Below, piece by piece: positions 42,213 through 50,825 of a stretch of 64,000 nt of DNA. Each line of letters opens with the position of its first letter. Position 1 is the stretch's first letter. A program made the position numbers and the translations under genes. This DNA comes from Maricaulis parjimensis (GTDB lineage: Bacteria > Pseudomonadota > Alphaproteobacteria > Caulobacterales > Maricaulaceae), in contig NZ_JADOTT010000002.1 in NCBI RefSeq assembly GCF_016817355.1, positions 400,763 through 464,762 of the forward strand, given 5' to 3'. The notes under the pieces are model-generated. The model ran no database searches, was not told the DNA's origin, and was given only the letters and a program-made list of their open reading frames with translations.

Positions 42213-43114
42213 TCTGCGGCCTCGTCCGGGCGTTTGCGGGCCAGCCACACGCCCAGCAGGATGACGCCGAGGGCGGCCACGGCATTCCAGCCAATGGTTT
42301 CTCCGATCAGCAGGCCGGTCAGCATGGCCGCGATCGGTGTGAGATAATTGGCAATCGCCAGGAAATTCGGGCCCGCCGAGCCGGCCACCCGCATCAGAAC
42401 GACCGAGGCCAATGCCGTCGGTCCCACGGCCAGCCAGGCCACGGACAGCCAAGCATGGGGATCGACCTCTGCGCCATGCCGGATCAATTCCCAGCAGCCC
42501 AGCGGCAGCGCGAATATCGCCGCACAGATCAGCATGCCGGCACTGGACACAGAGGGCGGGGTTTCCGGCACGAGCCGCGCCAGAATGGCATTGATGCCAT
42601 AGCAGACCGCCGCGCCGACAATGGCCAGCTGGGCCCAGGTATCCTGTCCGCCCAATTGCGACAGGGCGGCTGGTCCCAGAAGCAGGACGACGCCGGCAAA
42701 ACCTACAATGATGCCGACCATCCGGCGCGAATTGAGTCGCTCACCCGGAACGAAAACATGCGCCAGGGCGACCGTCGCCAGAGGCATGGTCGCCACCAGA
42801 ATGCCCGCCAGGGCGCTGTCGATATGCTGCTGACCCCAACTGACGAAGAAGAAGGGCAGTGTGTTCCCGAAAAAGCCCAACCCGGCAAACCAGAGCCAGC
42901 GCGGGTCCCGGAGCGCAGGGAGTTTGCGGCCCCGCAAATAGGCCCAGCCTGTGAGAAGCACGGCAGCAGCACCGATCCGCACAAGGATCAGGGCCGCGGG
43001 CGGCAGGGTTTCCACGCTCTGCTTGATGAAGGCGAAGGCGGACCCCCACAACACGGTCAGCAGGAGCAGGGCCGCCCAGTCACGCAGGGTGGGATGTTTC
43101 AGCGGTGTGGTCAC
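42209..43114 (-). CDS. EamA/DMT family transporter
   Basis: A 301-residue inner-membrane protein with about ten helices in two EamA repeats. The first repeat begins LRDWAALLLLTVLWGSAFAFIKQ, and the second reads GAAVCYGINAILARLVPE onward. Such transporters export amino acids or other metabolites. It overlaps the upstream aminotransferase gene by 4 bases (ATGA), making a two-gene operon, and overlaps thiD tail to tail by 4 bases. The pairing suggests export of an amino-acid-like product of the neighbouring enzyme. Confidence 0.92.
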   Translation of the reverse strand: MTTPLKHPTLRDWAALLLLTVLWGSAFAFIKQSVETLPPAALILVRIGAAAVLLTGWAYLRGRKLPALRDPRWLWFAGLGFFGNTLPFFFVSWGQQHIDSALAGILVATMPLATVALAHVFVPGERLNSRRMVGIIVGFAGVVLLLGPAALSQLGGQDTWAQLAIVGAAVCYGINAILARLVPETPPSVSSAGMLICAAIFALPLGCWELIRHGAEVDPHAWLSVAWLAVGPTALASVVLMRVAGSAGPNFLAIANYLTPIAAMLTGLLIGETIGWNAVAALGVILLGVWLARKRPDEAAD

Positions 43115-44244
43115 AGGACGGATTCCAACCCATCGACAAAGGCCGCGATGTCGTCGGCGTCGTTGTAGAGGTGCGGTGTCACGCGCAGTCGGTCGCCACG
43201 CTGGGACACATTGATATTCCGCGCGGCCAGACGGGCGACCAGGTCCGGCGGGCTGCCGGCCGGCAGGGTGAGCGCCAGATAATGCGGTGCCCGACCCGGT
43301 GTATCGTCGGTCAGGCCCAGCGGCGCTGTGGCGGCGGCGATTTCAGCCGTGCGGGCGGCAAGTGTCTCGCAGAGCGCGTCCACGCCCCAGTCCAGGATCT
43401 GGGCCAGCGCTGACGCAGCCGCCGGTACCAGCTGGAAGCCGGAGCGCTCGCCCATGTCAAAGCGCTTGGCGCCGGGGGCGTAAGCGTCCGCATAGTCGAC
43501 AAGGCGCGCGAAATCCTCTGCCCGGTCGCGCACGATCCAGTTCTCTTCCAGCGCTTCGCCATCCTGATGGTGTTCGGCGACGTAGAGATAGCCGAGCGAA
43601 TAGGGGCCCAGTAGCCATTTGTATCCCGCCGCCACGGCAAAGTCGGGCTGGATGGCGTGCATGTCGAAGGGAAGGGCACCCAGGGATTGGGTCAGGTCGA
43701 GCACGAGCGCCGCACCCTGGCGGCGCGCGGCGTCGCTGATGGCAGGAAGGTCGAGCTGGCCGCCATCGGCCCAATGGACCTGCGGGCAGGCGACGATGGA
43801 CGTGGCCGGGCCGATCGCGCCCAGCATGGCCTCGCTCCAGGACTGGTTGGCAGAGCGTTTCACCGTGCGGACGCGGCATCCATGCTCTTCCGCCAGCTTC
43901 CGCCAGACATAGACATGGGAGGGGAATTGCTCGTCCAGGACCAGGATTTCGGTGCGCTTCTGCGGGGCCAGGTTCCGGGCGGCCGTGGCGAGACCGTAGG
44001 AGGCCGCCGGGACAAGGGCGACATCTCCGGCCTCGGCGCCAAACAGTCGGGCAGCCTGGGCGCGCAGGGCGTCGGGCGTGTCGAAGAAATCCTGCTGGAT
44101 GTCATAATGCCAGGGCTGCGCCTTGCCGCGATAGCTGGCTTCGCCCGCGGCGACGGCGGCCTTGGGCATCGGGCCCATATAGGCGGCATTGAGGTAGATC
44201 CGGTCGCGAGGCAGATCAAAAAGGGAGCGTTGGGACGGGATCAT
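43111..44244 (-). CDS. Class V PLP-dependent aminotransferase-fold enzyme
   Basis: A 377-residue fold type I PLP enzyme. The Schiff-base Lys is in VAAGYKWLLGPYSLGYLYV (about Lys208). The co-factor Asp lies in ALVLDLTQSLGALPFD (about 182), and the N-terminal YLNAAYMGPMPKAA is typical of cysteine desulfurase/selenocysteine lyase-related proteins. The exact reaction (aminotransferase, desulfurase or lyase) cannot be set. It is the first gene of an operon with the EamA transporter and diverges from serC, with about 100 bases between starts. Confidence 0.88.
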   Translation of the reverse strand: MIPSQRSLFDLPRDRIYLNAAYMGPMPKAAVAAGEASYRGKAQPWHYDIQQDFFDTPDALRAQAARLFGAEAGDVALVPAASYGLATAARNLAPQKRTEILVLDEQFPSHVYVWRKLAEEHGCRVRTVKRSANQSWSEAMLGAIGPATSIVACPQVHWADGGQLDLPAISDAARRQGAALVLDLTQSLGALPFDMHAIQPDFAVAAGYKWLLGPYSLGYLYVAEHHQDGEALEENWIVRDRAEDFARLVDYADAYAPGAKRFDMGERSGFQLVPAAASALAQILDWGVDALCETLAARTAEIAAATAPLGLTDDTPGRAPHYLALTLPAGSPPDLVARLAARNINVSQRGDRLRVTPHLYNDADDIAAFVDGLESVL

Positions 44245-44271
44245 GACCCAGCCTCTTGCCCCGGCGCACAG

Positions 44272-44330
44272 AGGGCGTCAACGTGCAAACCGCTGTACAG
44301 ACCTGCCTGCCGCCACCTGCTGGAGATCCG
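44272..44330 (+). ncRNA. Putative serC leader RNA motif
   Basis: The region just upstream of serC (GGGCGTCAACGTGCAAACCGC, then GTACAGACCTGCCTG) carries short paired segments and a conserved-looking CGTGCAAACCGC core. A serC RNA motif is known in alphaproteobacteria as a structured element before serC (reported in a comparative survey by Corbino and colleagues). The match is from memory and needs an Rfam search, but position and strand are correct. Confidence 0.5.
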
Positions 44331-44344
44331 ACGTGGACGACACG

Positions 44345-45523
44345 ATGACCGCCCCTGCCCAGACCAATAATCCCAAACCTGTCCTGCGACCGGCCGATCC
44401 GCGATTTTCGTGCGGGCCGGTGAAGAAATTCCCGGGCTGGTCCTGGGAGGCGATTGCCGATGCGCCACTGTCGCGCACGCATCGGGGCGGGCCGGGCCTG
44501 GCGCGGATCAAGGAAGCCATTGAGCGTACCCATGCCCTTCTGGGCCTGCCGGACGGTTATCAGGTTGCGGTCATGCCGGGTTCCGATACCGGCGCGATGG
44601 AAGCGGCGATGTGGTCGCTGCTGGGCCAGCGTGGCGTCGATGTGTTTGCCTGGGACGTGTTCGGCAATCGCTGGGCGACCGATGCGCGCGAGGAATTGCC
44701 GCTGGAGGATTTGCGGATTTTCCAGACGCCGGCCGGCCAATTGCCGGACCTGTCGGAATATGACGGCAAGCGCGATGCGGTCTTCACGCTCAATGGCACG
44801 GCGGCCGGCGTGTGCATTCCCGATTATGACTGGATCGATGCCGACCGTGAGGGGCTGACCCTGTGTGACGCGACGTCCGGGGCCTTCGCCGTGGATATCG
44901 ACTGGTCCAAGATCGATGTGCTGACCTTCTCCTGGCAGAAATGCATGGGCGGGGAGGCCCAGCACGGCATGCTGGTGATGGGACCGCGCGCGATCGAACG
45001 CCTGAACAGCTACAAGCCGGACTGGCCGATCCCGGCCATTCTCCAGCTGCACAAGGGCGAAAAGGCCAATATGGCGATCTATGAGGGCTCCACCCTCAAC
45101 ACGCCCTCCCTGATGGCCGTCGAGGATTATGTGGCCGCTCTGAAATGGGCGACGCGGATTGGCGGGCTCGATGCCCTCATCAAGCGCCGCGAAGCCAATT
45201 TCGCGACCCTGGATGCCTGGGCAAAGACTTGCGACTGGGCGAGCTATTTGTGCGAGGATGAAGCCGTGCGTTCGCCGCTGTCCGTGGCGTTCAAATTCAC
45301 CGATCCGCAAGTCCAGGCGATGGATACGGAAGCGCAATGGGCGCTGACCAAGAAGCTCTGCTCCCTGCTGGAGCGGGAAAATGCGGCGCTGGACGTCAAT
45401 ATGCACCGCTCCTCCGTGCCGGGCATCCGGATCTGGTGCGGTCCGACGATCGAGGCGGATGATGTCGCCGCGCTGGGGCCCTGGCTCGACTGGGCCTATC
45501 GCGAAGCGCTGGACGCGATGTGA
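44345..45523 (+). CDS. serC: Phosphoserine aminotransferase (alphaproteobacterial type)
   Basis: A 392-residue PLP enzyme that makes phosphoserine from 3-phosphohydroxypyruvate and glutamate in serine synthesis, and also serves pyridoxal phosphate synthesis. The N-terminal PADPRFSCGPVKKFPGW is typical. The PLP Lys is in LTFSWQKCMGGEAQHG (about Lys199), and the C-terminal VPGIRIWCGPTIE supports the alphaproteobacterial subfamily. The ATG at 44345 lies 15 bases after the leader RNA motif. serA, its usual partner, is not adjacent here. Confidence 0.95.
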   Translation: MTAPAQTNNPKPVLRPADPRFSCGPVKKFPGWSWEAIADAPLSRTHRGGPGLARIKEAIERTHALLGLPDGYQVAVMPGSDTGAMEAAMWSLLGQRGVDVFAWDVFGNRWATDAREELPLEDLRIFQTPAGQLPDLSEYDGKRDAVFTLNGTAAGVCIPDYDWIDADREGLTLCDATSGAFAVDIDWSKIDVLTFSWQKCMGGEAQHGMLVMGPRAIERLNSYKPDWPIPAILQLHKGEKANMAIYEGSTLNTPSLMAVEDYVAALKWATRIGGLDALIKRREANFATLDAWAKTCDWASYLCEDEAVRSPLSVAFKFTDPQVQAMDTEAQWALTKKLCSLLERENAALDVNMHRSSVPGIRIWCGPTIEADDVAALGPWLDWAYREALDAM

Positions 45524-45590
45524 TCAAAGCGGTATCGCTCGTAACGAATCTGTACTGACCGCCGGTCCGGCGGGTAGAGGGGAAATGCTC

Positions 45591-46163
45591 ATGCTTCGCA
45601 CCGGTTTGGCCGTTCTGGCCGTTTCTTGTCTGTCGGCCACGGCGATGGCGGATGATGATCGCGGCCTTGAATTCCGTATCGGTGCCACGGCGCATGACCT
45701 GTCCGACCATGTTGAGGACGGGCCGAATATCACGGTGGACGTGCTGTTTGCCTCGCCGGATTTCCTGGACGTCATCTGGTCGCCGCGCCCCTATGTGTAT
45801 GGCTCTTTCAACACGAATGGCCTGACCAATTTCGGAGCCGCCGGCCTGGCCTGGAACTGGGAATTCGCCGACGGCTGGAATCTCGAAGTGCGCGAGGGCC
45901 TGTCCTATAATGACGGCGTCGTGGACATTGATGAGAACTCCCCGCCGGGAGATCCGACCCGGATCCGTCTGGCGACCACGCGGGCGCTGATGGGCAATGA
46001 AATCCTGTTCCACACCGCGCTGGGCCTGGATTACGACCTGACCGAAACCTGGTCGATCGGTGCCTATTACGAACACATCTCCCACGGCCAGATCCTGGCC
46101 TCGGGCCGCAATCAGGCGCTCGACAATGTCGGTATCCGCCTGGGCTATCGCTGGGGCCGGTAG
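45591..46163 (+). CDS. PagL-like lipid A 3-O-deacylase
   Basis: A 190-residue outer-membrane beta-barrel protein with a signal peptide (MLRTGLAVLAVSCLSATAMA). The barrel strands carry alternating polar and hydrophobic residues. The catalytic His-x-Ser of PagL is in YYEHISHGQI (about His162, Ser164). PagL removes the 3-O acyl chain from lipid A at the outer leaflet. The ATG at 45591 has GAGGGG eight bases upstream; the ATG at 45585 is too close to that site. A terminator follows. Confidence 0.88.
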   Translation: MLRTGLAVLAVSCLSATAMADDDRGLEFRIGATAHDLSDHVEDGPNITVDVLFASPDFLDVIWSPRPYVYGSFNTNGLTNFGAAGLAWNWEFADGWNLEVREGLSYNDGVVDIDENSPPGDPTRIRLATTRALMGNEILFHTALGLDYDLTETWSIGAYYEHISHGQILASGRNQALDNVGIRLGYRWGR

Positions 46164-46185
46164 GGTTCAGGCATAGCGGCCAGCA

Positions 46186-46219
46186 AAAAGGCTCCGCCCG
46201 GTTGGCGGAGCCTTTTTTC
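46186..46219 (+). terminator. Strong terminator hairpin after the PagL-like gene
   Basis: AAAGGCTCCGCC and GGCGGAGCCTTTTTT form a perfect 12-base stem with a five-base loop and T-run. A-runs on the 5' side mean it could also work for the convergent gene at 46237-46806. Confidence 0.9.
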
Positions 46220-46236
46220 TTCGCTGAGCTTCGGAT

Positions 46237-46806
46237 CTAGCCCGCCCTGGCGGCTTCGGCTTCTTCCGCGCGCGGGTCGTCTTCCTCGCGGACATAGATG
46301 CCGGTGAAGACATTTTGCCAGACGCCCTCGGCATCCTTCTGCTCGAATTCCTGGCTGACCGTGCCGTCCTCGCGCAGGGTCCAGATGCCGCGCAGTTCGG
46401 CGCGGGTATCCGTTTGAATTGTGTAGGATTCCCCGGTCAGAACCATGGCACCGTCCGCGTTGAGACCGCCGGTATAGTCGATATACCAGCCATTGCTCAT
46501 CCAGACCTGGCGCCAGGCGCCGATGAGGGGGTCATACATGTTCATGCTTTCCCCGCCAGCGCCGGCCGTATTGACCCAATGTTCGGTGATCAAGCAGCCG
46601 CCATGGATGCGGGAGACCGTGTTGTGACCGACATAGGGGCCCAGACCCTCTTCATTTCCAGGGGCATAGACATTCCATTCGCCAACCCAGAAGTCGAAAT
46701 CATCATGCACATCGCTGGTGCAGGCGGGGGCGCCGGCCTGAGCCAGGCTGCCGCCCGTAGCGAGCATGAATAGTGCGGCTGCGCTGGCCAGTTTGGTGAG
46801 TTTCAT
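46237..46806 (-). CDS. Exported DUF1579-like protein
   Basis: A 189-residue protein with a signal peptide (MKLTKLASAAALFMLATGGSLA). The mature part opens DFDFWVGEWNVYAPGNEEGL (about 36-55), the motif seen in DUF1579-type lipocalin-like proteins, followed by alternating strands (HNTVSRIHGGCLITEHW, WRQVWMSNGWYIDYTGG). No enzymatic site is recognised. It ends in an acidic Glu/Ala tail. It is convergent with the PagL-like gene across the terminator. Confidence 0.8.
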   Translation of the reverse strand: MKLTKLASAAALFMLATGGSLAQAGAPACTSDVHDDFDFWVGEWNVYAPGNEEGLGPYVGHNTVSRIHGGCLITEHWVNTAGAGGESMNMYDPLIGAWRQVWMSNGWYIDYTGGLNADGAMVLTGESYTIQTDTRAELRGIWTLREDGTVSQEFEQKDAEGVWQNVFTGIYVREEDDPRAEEAEAARAG

Positions 46807-46983
46807 TGCATTCCCTCCCGATCACGCATCGTCATTGCGCCACGCTGGCACGCAGTAGAAGGCGCGACAAGGCGAAGGCGGGACCCTTCATCGCACTTTC
46901 CCGGCTGTTTGTCGCACGGGGTTCGGCTTGGATGACGCAAGTTTCATCATCTGAACAGGTGCGCTCAGGCATCTCTCCTTCAG

Positions 46984-47757
46984 ATGAAAAGGATGCGTAA
47001 CTTAATGAACTACCGTCAGGCAGAGCTGATCCGGCATGAAGGCGTGCGTGTGAGGCTGACCGGCTATGGCGCGGCCAGTGGGATGGACGCCCACACACAT
47101 GACTATCACCAGCTCTCCTTCCTGCTCGCCGGATCGATCCGGGAACGGCATGGCGGGCAGGAAGTGGAAACCGACCTGCCCAGTTTCGGCATCAAGCCGG
47201 CCGGTCTGGACCATGCCAATGATTATGGCCGCGATGGGGCTGTGATCCTGGCAGTGAATATCGACCCGGACAGCGAAATGGCAGCGGAAATGGGTGAGGA
47301 CTGGCACTGGCAGGCGCGGCGGCCGGACCCGTCCCTGTCGGGACTGATCGCCTTGCTGGACGACCCCTCCGGTGATCCGTCCGGCGTGCTGACGGATTTG
47401 CTGGCGTTGGCCCGCAAGCCGGCCATGGAACGCTTTGTTCCGGACTGGCTGGAGCAATTGCGGGCGCGGTTGAGCGATCCGGACGACGCGGCTGACTTCG
47501 CCGAGATGGCCGCCGAGATCGGCGTGCACCGTGTGCAAGCTTCGCGGAGTTTTGTGAGACATTTCACCATTCCGCCCAGCCTGTATCGAACACGCTGCCG
47601 GCTGGCCCGGGCCATCGGCCTGATGGGGCGGGATGAAGGACTGGCGGAAATCGCGGCCGCCGCCGGATTCGCCGACCAGGCCCATCTCAGCCGGACGATG
47701 AAGCGCCAGCTGGGCCGGTCGCCGCGGGATATGCGCGAACTGATCCCGGCCGCCTGA
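46984..47757 (+). CDS. AraC family transcriptional regulator
   Basis: A 257-residue regulator with an N-terminal cupin-like domain (GMDAHTHDYHQLSFLLAGSI, about 33-52) and a C-terminal AraC-type domain. The second helix-turn-helix is LAEIAAAAGFADQAHLSRTM (about 220-239). The start is uncertain: ATG codons at 46984, 46993 and 47005 are all possible, and AAAGGA lies about ten bases before 47005. It diverges from the DUF1579-like gene and precedes the serine hydrolase gene by 77 bases. Confidence 0.88.
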   Translation: MKRMRNLMNYRQAELIRHEGVRVRLTGYGAASGMDAHTHDYHQLSFLLAGSIRERHGGQEVETDLPSFGIKPAGLDHANDYGRDGAVILAVNIDPDSEMAAEMGEDWHWQARRPDPSLSGLIALLDDPSGDPSGVLTDLLALARKPAMERFVPDWLEQLRARLSDPDDAADFAEMAAEIGVHRVQASRSFVRHFTIPPSLYRTRCRLARAIGLMGRDEGLAEIAAAAGFADQAHLSRTMKRQLGRSPRDMRELIPAA

Positions 47758-47834
47758 CCGGGGTTACATCCGTTCAAGACGCCGTCATCCCGGCGCGCGT
47801 AATCAGGGCGTCACGTCGAACTGAACCGGAAGAA

Positions 47835-49376
47835 ATGAAGATGCGTATCCGATCCTGCCTCCTGTCTGCTGCTGCCCTGGTCTGTGTCCTGCCTGCCGCC
47901 CAAGCCGAAACGCCTCAAGGCGCCGCGGCCGAGCTGAGCGCCTGGCTGGACCGGTTCGACGGGATTGATCCGGGCTATGGCGTTGTGGTGGTGACGGCGG
48001 ATGATGTCCTGCTCAACCGCACGGACGGGATCCGGCACACGGCGACGGGCGCACCCTTCACGCCGGAAACGCCGATCTATATCGCGTCGCAGACCAAGGC
48101 CTATATGGGCCTGCTGGCCGCGCGTCTGGATGCTGAAGGCATCCTCTCCCTCGACAGCACGATCGCCGATTACTGGCCCGATCTCGACCTGCCGGGCGAT
48201 CTGGATGCTGCCGACTGGACACTGCGCGATCTGATCACCCACCAAGTGCCGTTTGAGGCGGGTATCATCACCTTCCTGGAAGCCTATGCGATGCGGGTCG
48301 ACCCGGCCGCCTATCCGGGCCTGATCACCGCCTATGGCGAAGAGCGCGAAGCCGGCTTCGACTACTCCAATCTGGGCTATAATGTTTATGGCGCCATCCT
48401 GGAGACGGCGACGGGCCGGACCTGGCAGGACTGGCTGGCCGAGGACATTTTCCAGCCGATGGGCTTGGAGAACACCTCGGCCCGAACCTCCGATTTCAGC
48501 CTCGACACCCTGTCCTGGAACCATATCTGGACGGGCGAGGAGGGCGGCTGGGCCGATATTCCGCCCAAGACCGACGGGATGATGCAATCGGCCGGTGGCA
48601 TGGTGACCTCCACCACCGACATGGCGCACTGGCTGCAGCTTCAACTGCGTGGTGAAGGCCCGGCCGGTTCCGGGCTGACAGCCGACATGGTGACCACGGC
48701 CCAGACTTCCTATGCCGAAACGCATGAGGAGAATGGCCGTAACGCCATCGAACTACCCTGTTCGGGCTATGCGCTGGGCTGGAATGTCTGTGATTTCGAG
48801 GGGCATACCCTGTATGTCCATGGTGGCGGCTATACCGGTGCGCGCACCATGATGGCCTTCTCGCCGGATCTGGGTGTCGGTGTGGCGAGCTTCTCCAACT
48901 CCGACAACATGACCGGCTGGCTGACCAGCCGCACCGTGATCATGTATCTGCAATTCCTGATCGAGCATGAGGATGCGCAGCGCTGGTCGGATGTCCGGGT
49001 CGAGCAATACGGTCCGCGGATTGACTGGCTGCTGAACCGCCGCAGCACGGCGCTGGCCGAATTCCGCGCCGATGCGGACTGGGAAGGTTGGACCTGGCAA
49101 CCGGATGCTGCCGAACTGGCCGAGTATGAAGGTGTGTATTCAGCCGGTCTGCCGGATGCGGATTTCGTGCTGCGTCTGGAAGAGGAGGGGCTGGTGGCCC
49201 GTCTGCAGGATTATCGCCTCGTGCTGGAACCGGGCCGCCGGGATTTGTTCGCCGGCTGGAACAATCCGGGAGCCGTGCCGGACCCGGTCGAATTCGAGCG
49301 CAATGATGCGGACCGGATCGAAGCCCTCACACTTGATGGTATCCGCTTTGCGCGAATGGGGGATGTGGAGCACTGA
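47835..49376 (+). CDS. Exported serine hydrolase (beta-lactamase/class C-like)
   Basis: A 513-residue periplasmic protein with a signal peptide (MKMRIRSCLLSAAALVCVLPAAQA). The penicillin-recognising fold has all three motifs: SQTK with Ser85 as nucleophile, YSN at about 176-178, and HGG at about 329-331. A C-terminal domain (about 410-513) with beta strands follows, as in serine hydrolases of the beta-lactamase-like family that are not resistance enzymes. The substrate is unknown (peptide, ester or D-amino acid amide). It is followed by a 155-base gap before purA. Confidence 0.9.
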   Translation: MKMRIRSCLLSAAALVCVLPAAQAETPQGAAAELSAWLDRFDGIDPGYGVVVVTADDVLLNRTDGIRHTATGAPFTPETPIYIASQTKAYMGLLAARLDAEGILSLDSTIADYWPDLDLPGDLDAADWTLRDLITHQVPFEAGIITFLEAYAMRVDPAAYPGLITAYGEEREAGFDYSNLGYNVYGAILETATGRTWQDWLAEDIFQPMGLENTSARTSDFSLDTLSWNHIWTGEEGGWADIPPKTDGMMQSAGGMVTSTTDMAHWLQLQLRGEGPAGSGLTADMVTTAQTSYAETHEENGRNAIELPCSGYALGWNVCDFEGHTLYVHGGGYTGARTMMAFSPDLGVGVASFSNSDNMTGWLTSRTVIMYLQFLIEHEDAQRWSDVRVEQYGPRIDWLLNRRSTALAEFRADADWEGWTWQPDAAELAEYEGVYSAGLPDADFVLRLEEEGLVARLQDYRLVLEPGRRDLFAGWNNPGAVPDPVEFERNDADRIEALTLDGIRFARMGDVEH

Positions 49377-49466
49377 TCCCTCTCTTGTGAGACCCCCCGA
49401 TCTGTTCTAAGCCTGCGGCCCGTTCGGACCGGCCATTCTTGATCATCAGATGACTGACATCCTTCC

Positions 49467-49486
49467 CCTGCGAGACGGCTCGCAGG
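49467..49486 (+). other. Hairpin in the purA leader
   Basis: CCTGCGAG-ACGG-CTCGCAGG forms a perfect eight-base stem 45 bases before the purA start. There is no T-run, so it is not a clear terminator. It could affect purA mRNA or be a protein-binding site. Confidence 0.4.
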
Positions 49487-49531
49487 ACCGGGTGTTGGCG
49501 GGATGGCCGGGGTTCAAAACGGGAGGCTTGA

Positions 49532-50821
49532 ATGGCCAATGTAACCGTCGTCGGCGCTCAATGGGGCGATGAAGGCAAGGGCAAGCTGGTCGACTGGCTG
49601 TCGCACCGCGCAGACGTGGTGGCCCGCTTCCAGGGTGGCCATAATGCCGGTCACACCCTGGTCGTCGGCGAGAAGGTCTACAAACTCTCCCTGCTGCCGT
49701 CCGGCGTGGTCCGCGGCAAGCTTTCCGTGATCGGCAATGGCGTCGTTGTCGACCCCTGGGCCTTCATTTCCGAGGTCGAGCGGATCGCCGAACAGGGCGT
49801 CCAGATCACCCCGGATGTCGTGAAAATCTCCGAGACCGCCTCGCTGATCCTGCCGATCCACCGCGAACTGGATGCCATGCGCGAAAACCGCGATGACGGG
49901 GAAGCCATCGGCACAACCCGTCGCGGTATCGGCCCGGCCTATGAAGACAAGGTCGGCCGTCGCGCTGTCCGCGTTGTCGATCTGGCCGACGAGACGGCGC
50001 TGCGCGCCCGCGTTTCGGAAATCCTGCACCACCACAACGCCCTGCGCCGTGGCATGAAGCAGTCGGAATACTCTGCCGATCAGCTGGTTTCAGAGCTGAT
50101 GGAAATCGCGCCGAAAATCCTGCCCTATGCGGCCCCGGTCTGGCGTGTCCTGAAATCTGTGATCGATGCCGATCAGAAAGTCCTGTTTGAAGGCGCCCAG
50201 GGTGCCCTGCTGGACGTCGACCATGGCACCTATCCCTATGTGACCTCGTCCAACACGGTCTCCGGCCAGGCTTCGGCTGGTACCGGTGTCGGCCCGAAGG
50301 ATGTCGGCTATGTGCTGGGCATCGCCAAGGCCTATATGACCCGCGTGGGTGAAGGACCCTTCCCGACCGAGCTGTTTGATGAGGACGGCCAGAGCCTGGG
50401 CGAGCGCGGCCGCGAATTCGGTGTTGTCACCGGACGCAAGCGCCGTTGTGGCTGGTTCGATGCCGTGATCACCCGCCAGACCCTGCAGGTTGGCGGTGTG
50501 CATGGTGTCGCCCTGACCAAGCTGGATGTGCTGGACGGGTTCAAGACGATCAAGGTCTGTGTGGCCTATGAGCTGGATGGCGAGCGTCTGGACTATCTGC
50601 CCGCGGGCAAGGAAGCGCAGGCCAAGGTCAAGCCGGTCTATGAAGAACTGCAAGGCTGGGAGGGGTCCACGGCGGGCGCCCGTTCCTGGGCCGACCTGCC
50701 GGCCGAAGCCGTCAAATATGTCCGCCGCCTGGAAGAGCTGATCGAATGCCCGATCGCCCTGGTCTCCACCTCGCCGGAGCGCGAGGACGTGATCCTGATG
50801 CAGGATCCGTTCAAGGGGTAG
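49532..50821 (+). CDS. purA: Adenylosuccinate synthetase
   Basis: A 429-residue enzyme that uses GTP to join IMP and aspartate to adenylosuccinate in AMP synthesis. The N-terminal [18 protein letters not shown] (about 6-23) and [11 protein letters not shown] (about 38-48) are diagnostic, with [20 protein letters not shown] and [14 protein letters not shown] also in place. The start follows AACGGGAGGC at a good distance. It is followed 4 bases after the stop by a membrane protein gene, so the two are likely co-transcribed. Confidence 0.97.
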   Translation: MANVTVVGAQWGDEGKGKLVDWLSHRADVVARFQGGHNAGHTLVVGEKVYKLSLLPSGVVRGKLSVIGNGVVVDPWAFISEVERIAEQGVQITPDVVKISETASLILPIHRELDAMRENRDDGEAIGTTRRGIGPAYEDKVGRRAVRVVDLADETALRARVSEILHHHNALRRGMKQSEYSADQLVSELMEIAPKILPYAAPVWRVLKSVIDADQKVLFEGAQGALLDVDHGTYPYVTSSNTVSGQASAGTGVGPKDVGYVLGIAKAYMTRVGEGPFPTELFDEDGQSLGERGREFGVVTGRKRRCGWFDAVITRQTLQVGGVHGVALTKLDVLDGFKTIKVCVAYELDGERLDYLPAGKEAQAKVKPVYEELQGWEGSTAGARSWADLPAEAVKYVRRLEELIECPIALVSTSPEREDVILMQDPFKG

Positions 50822-50825
50822 GATC

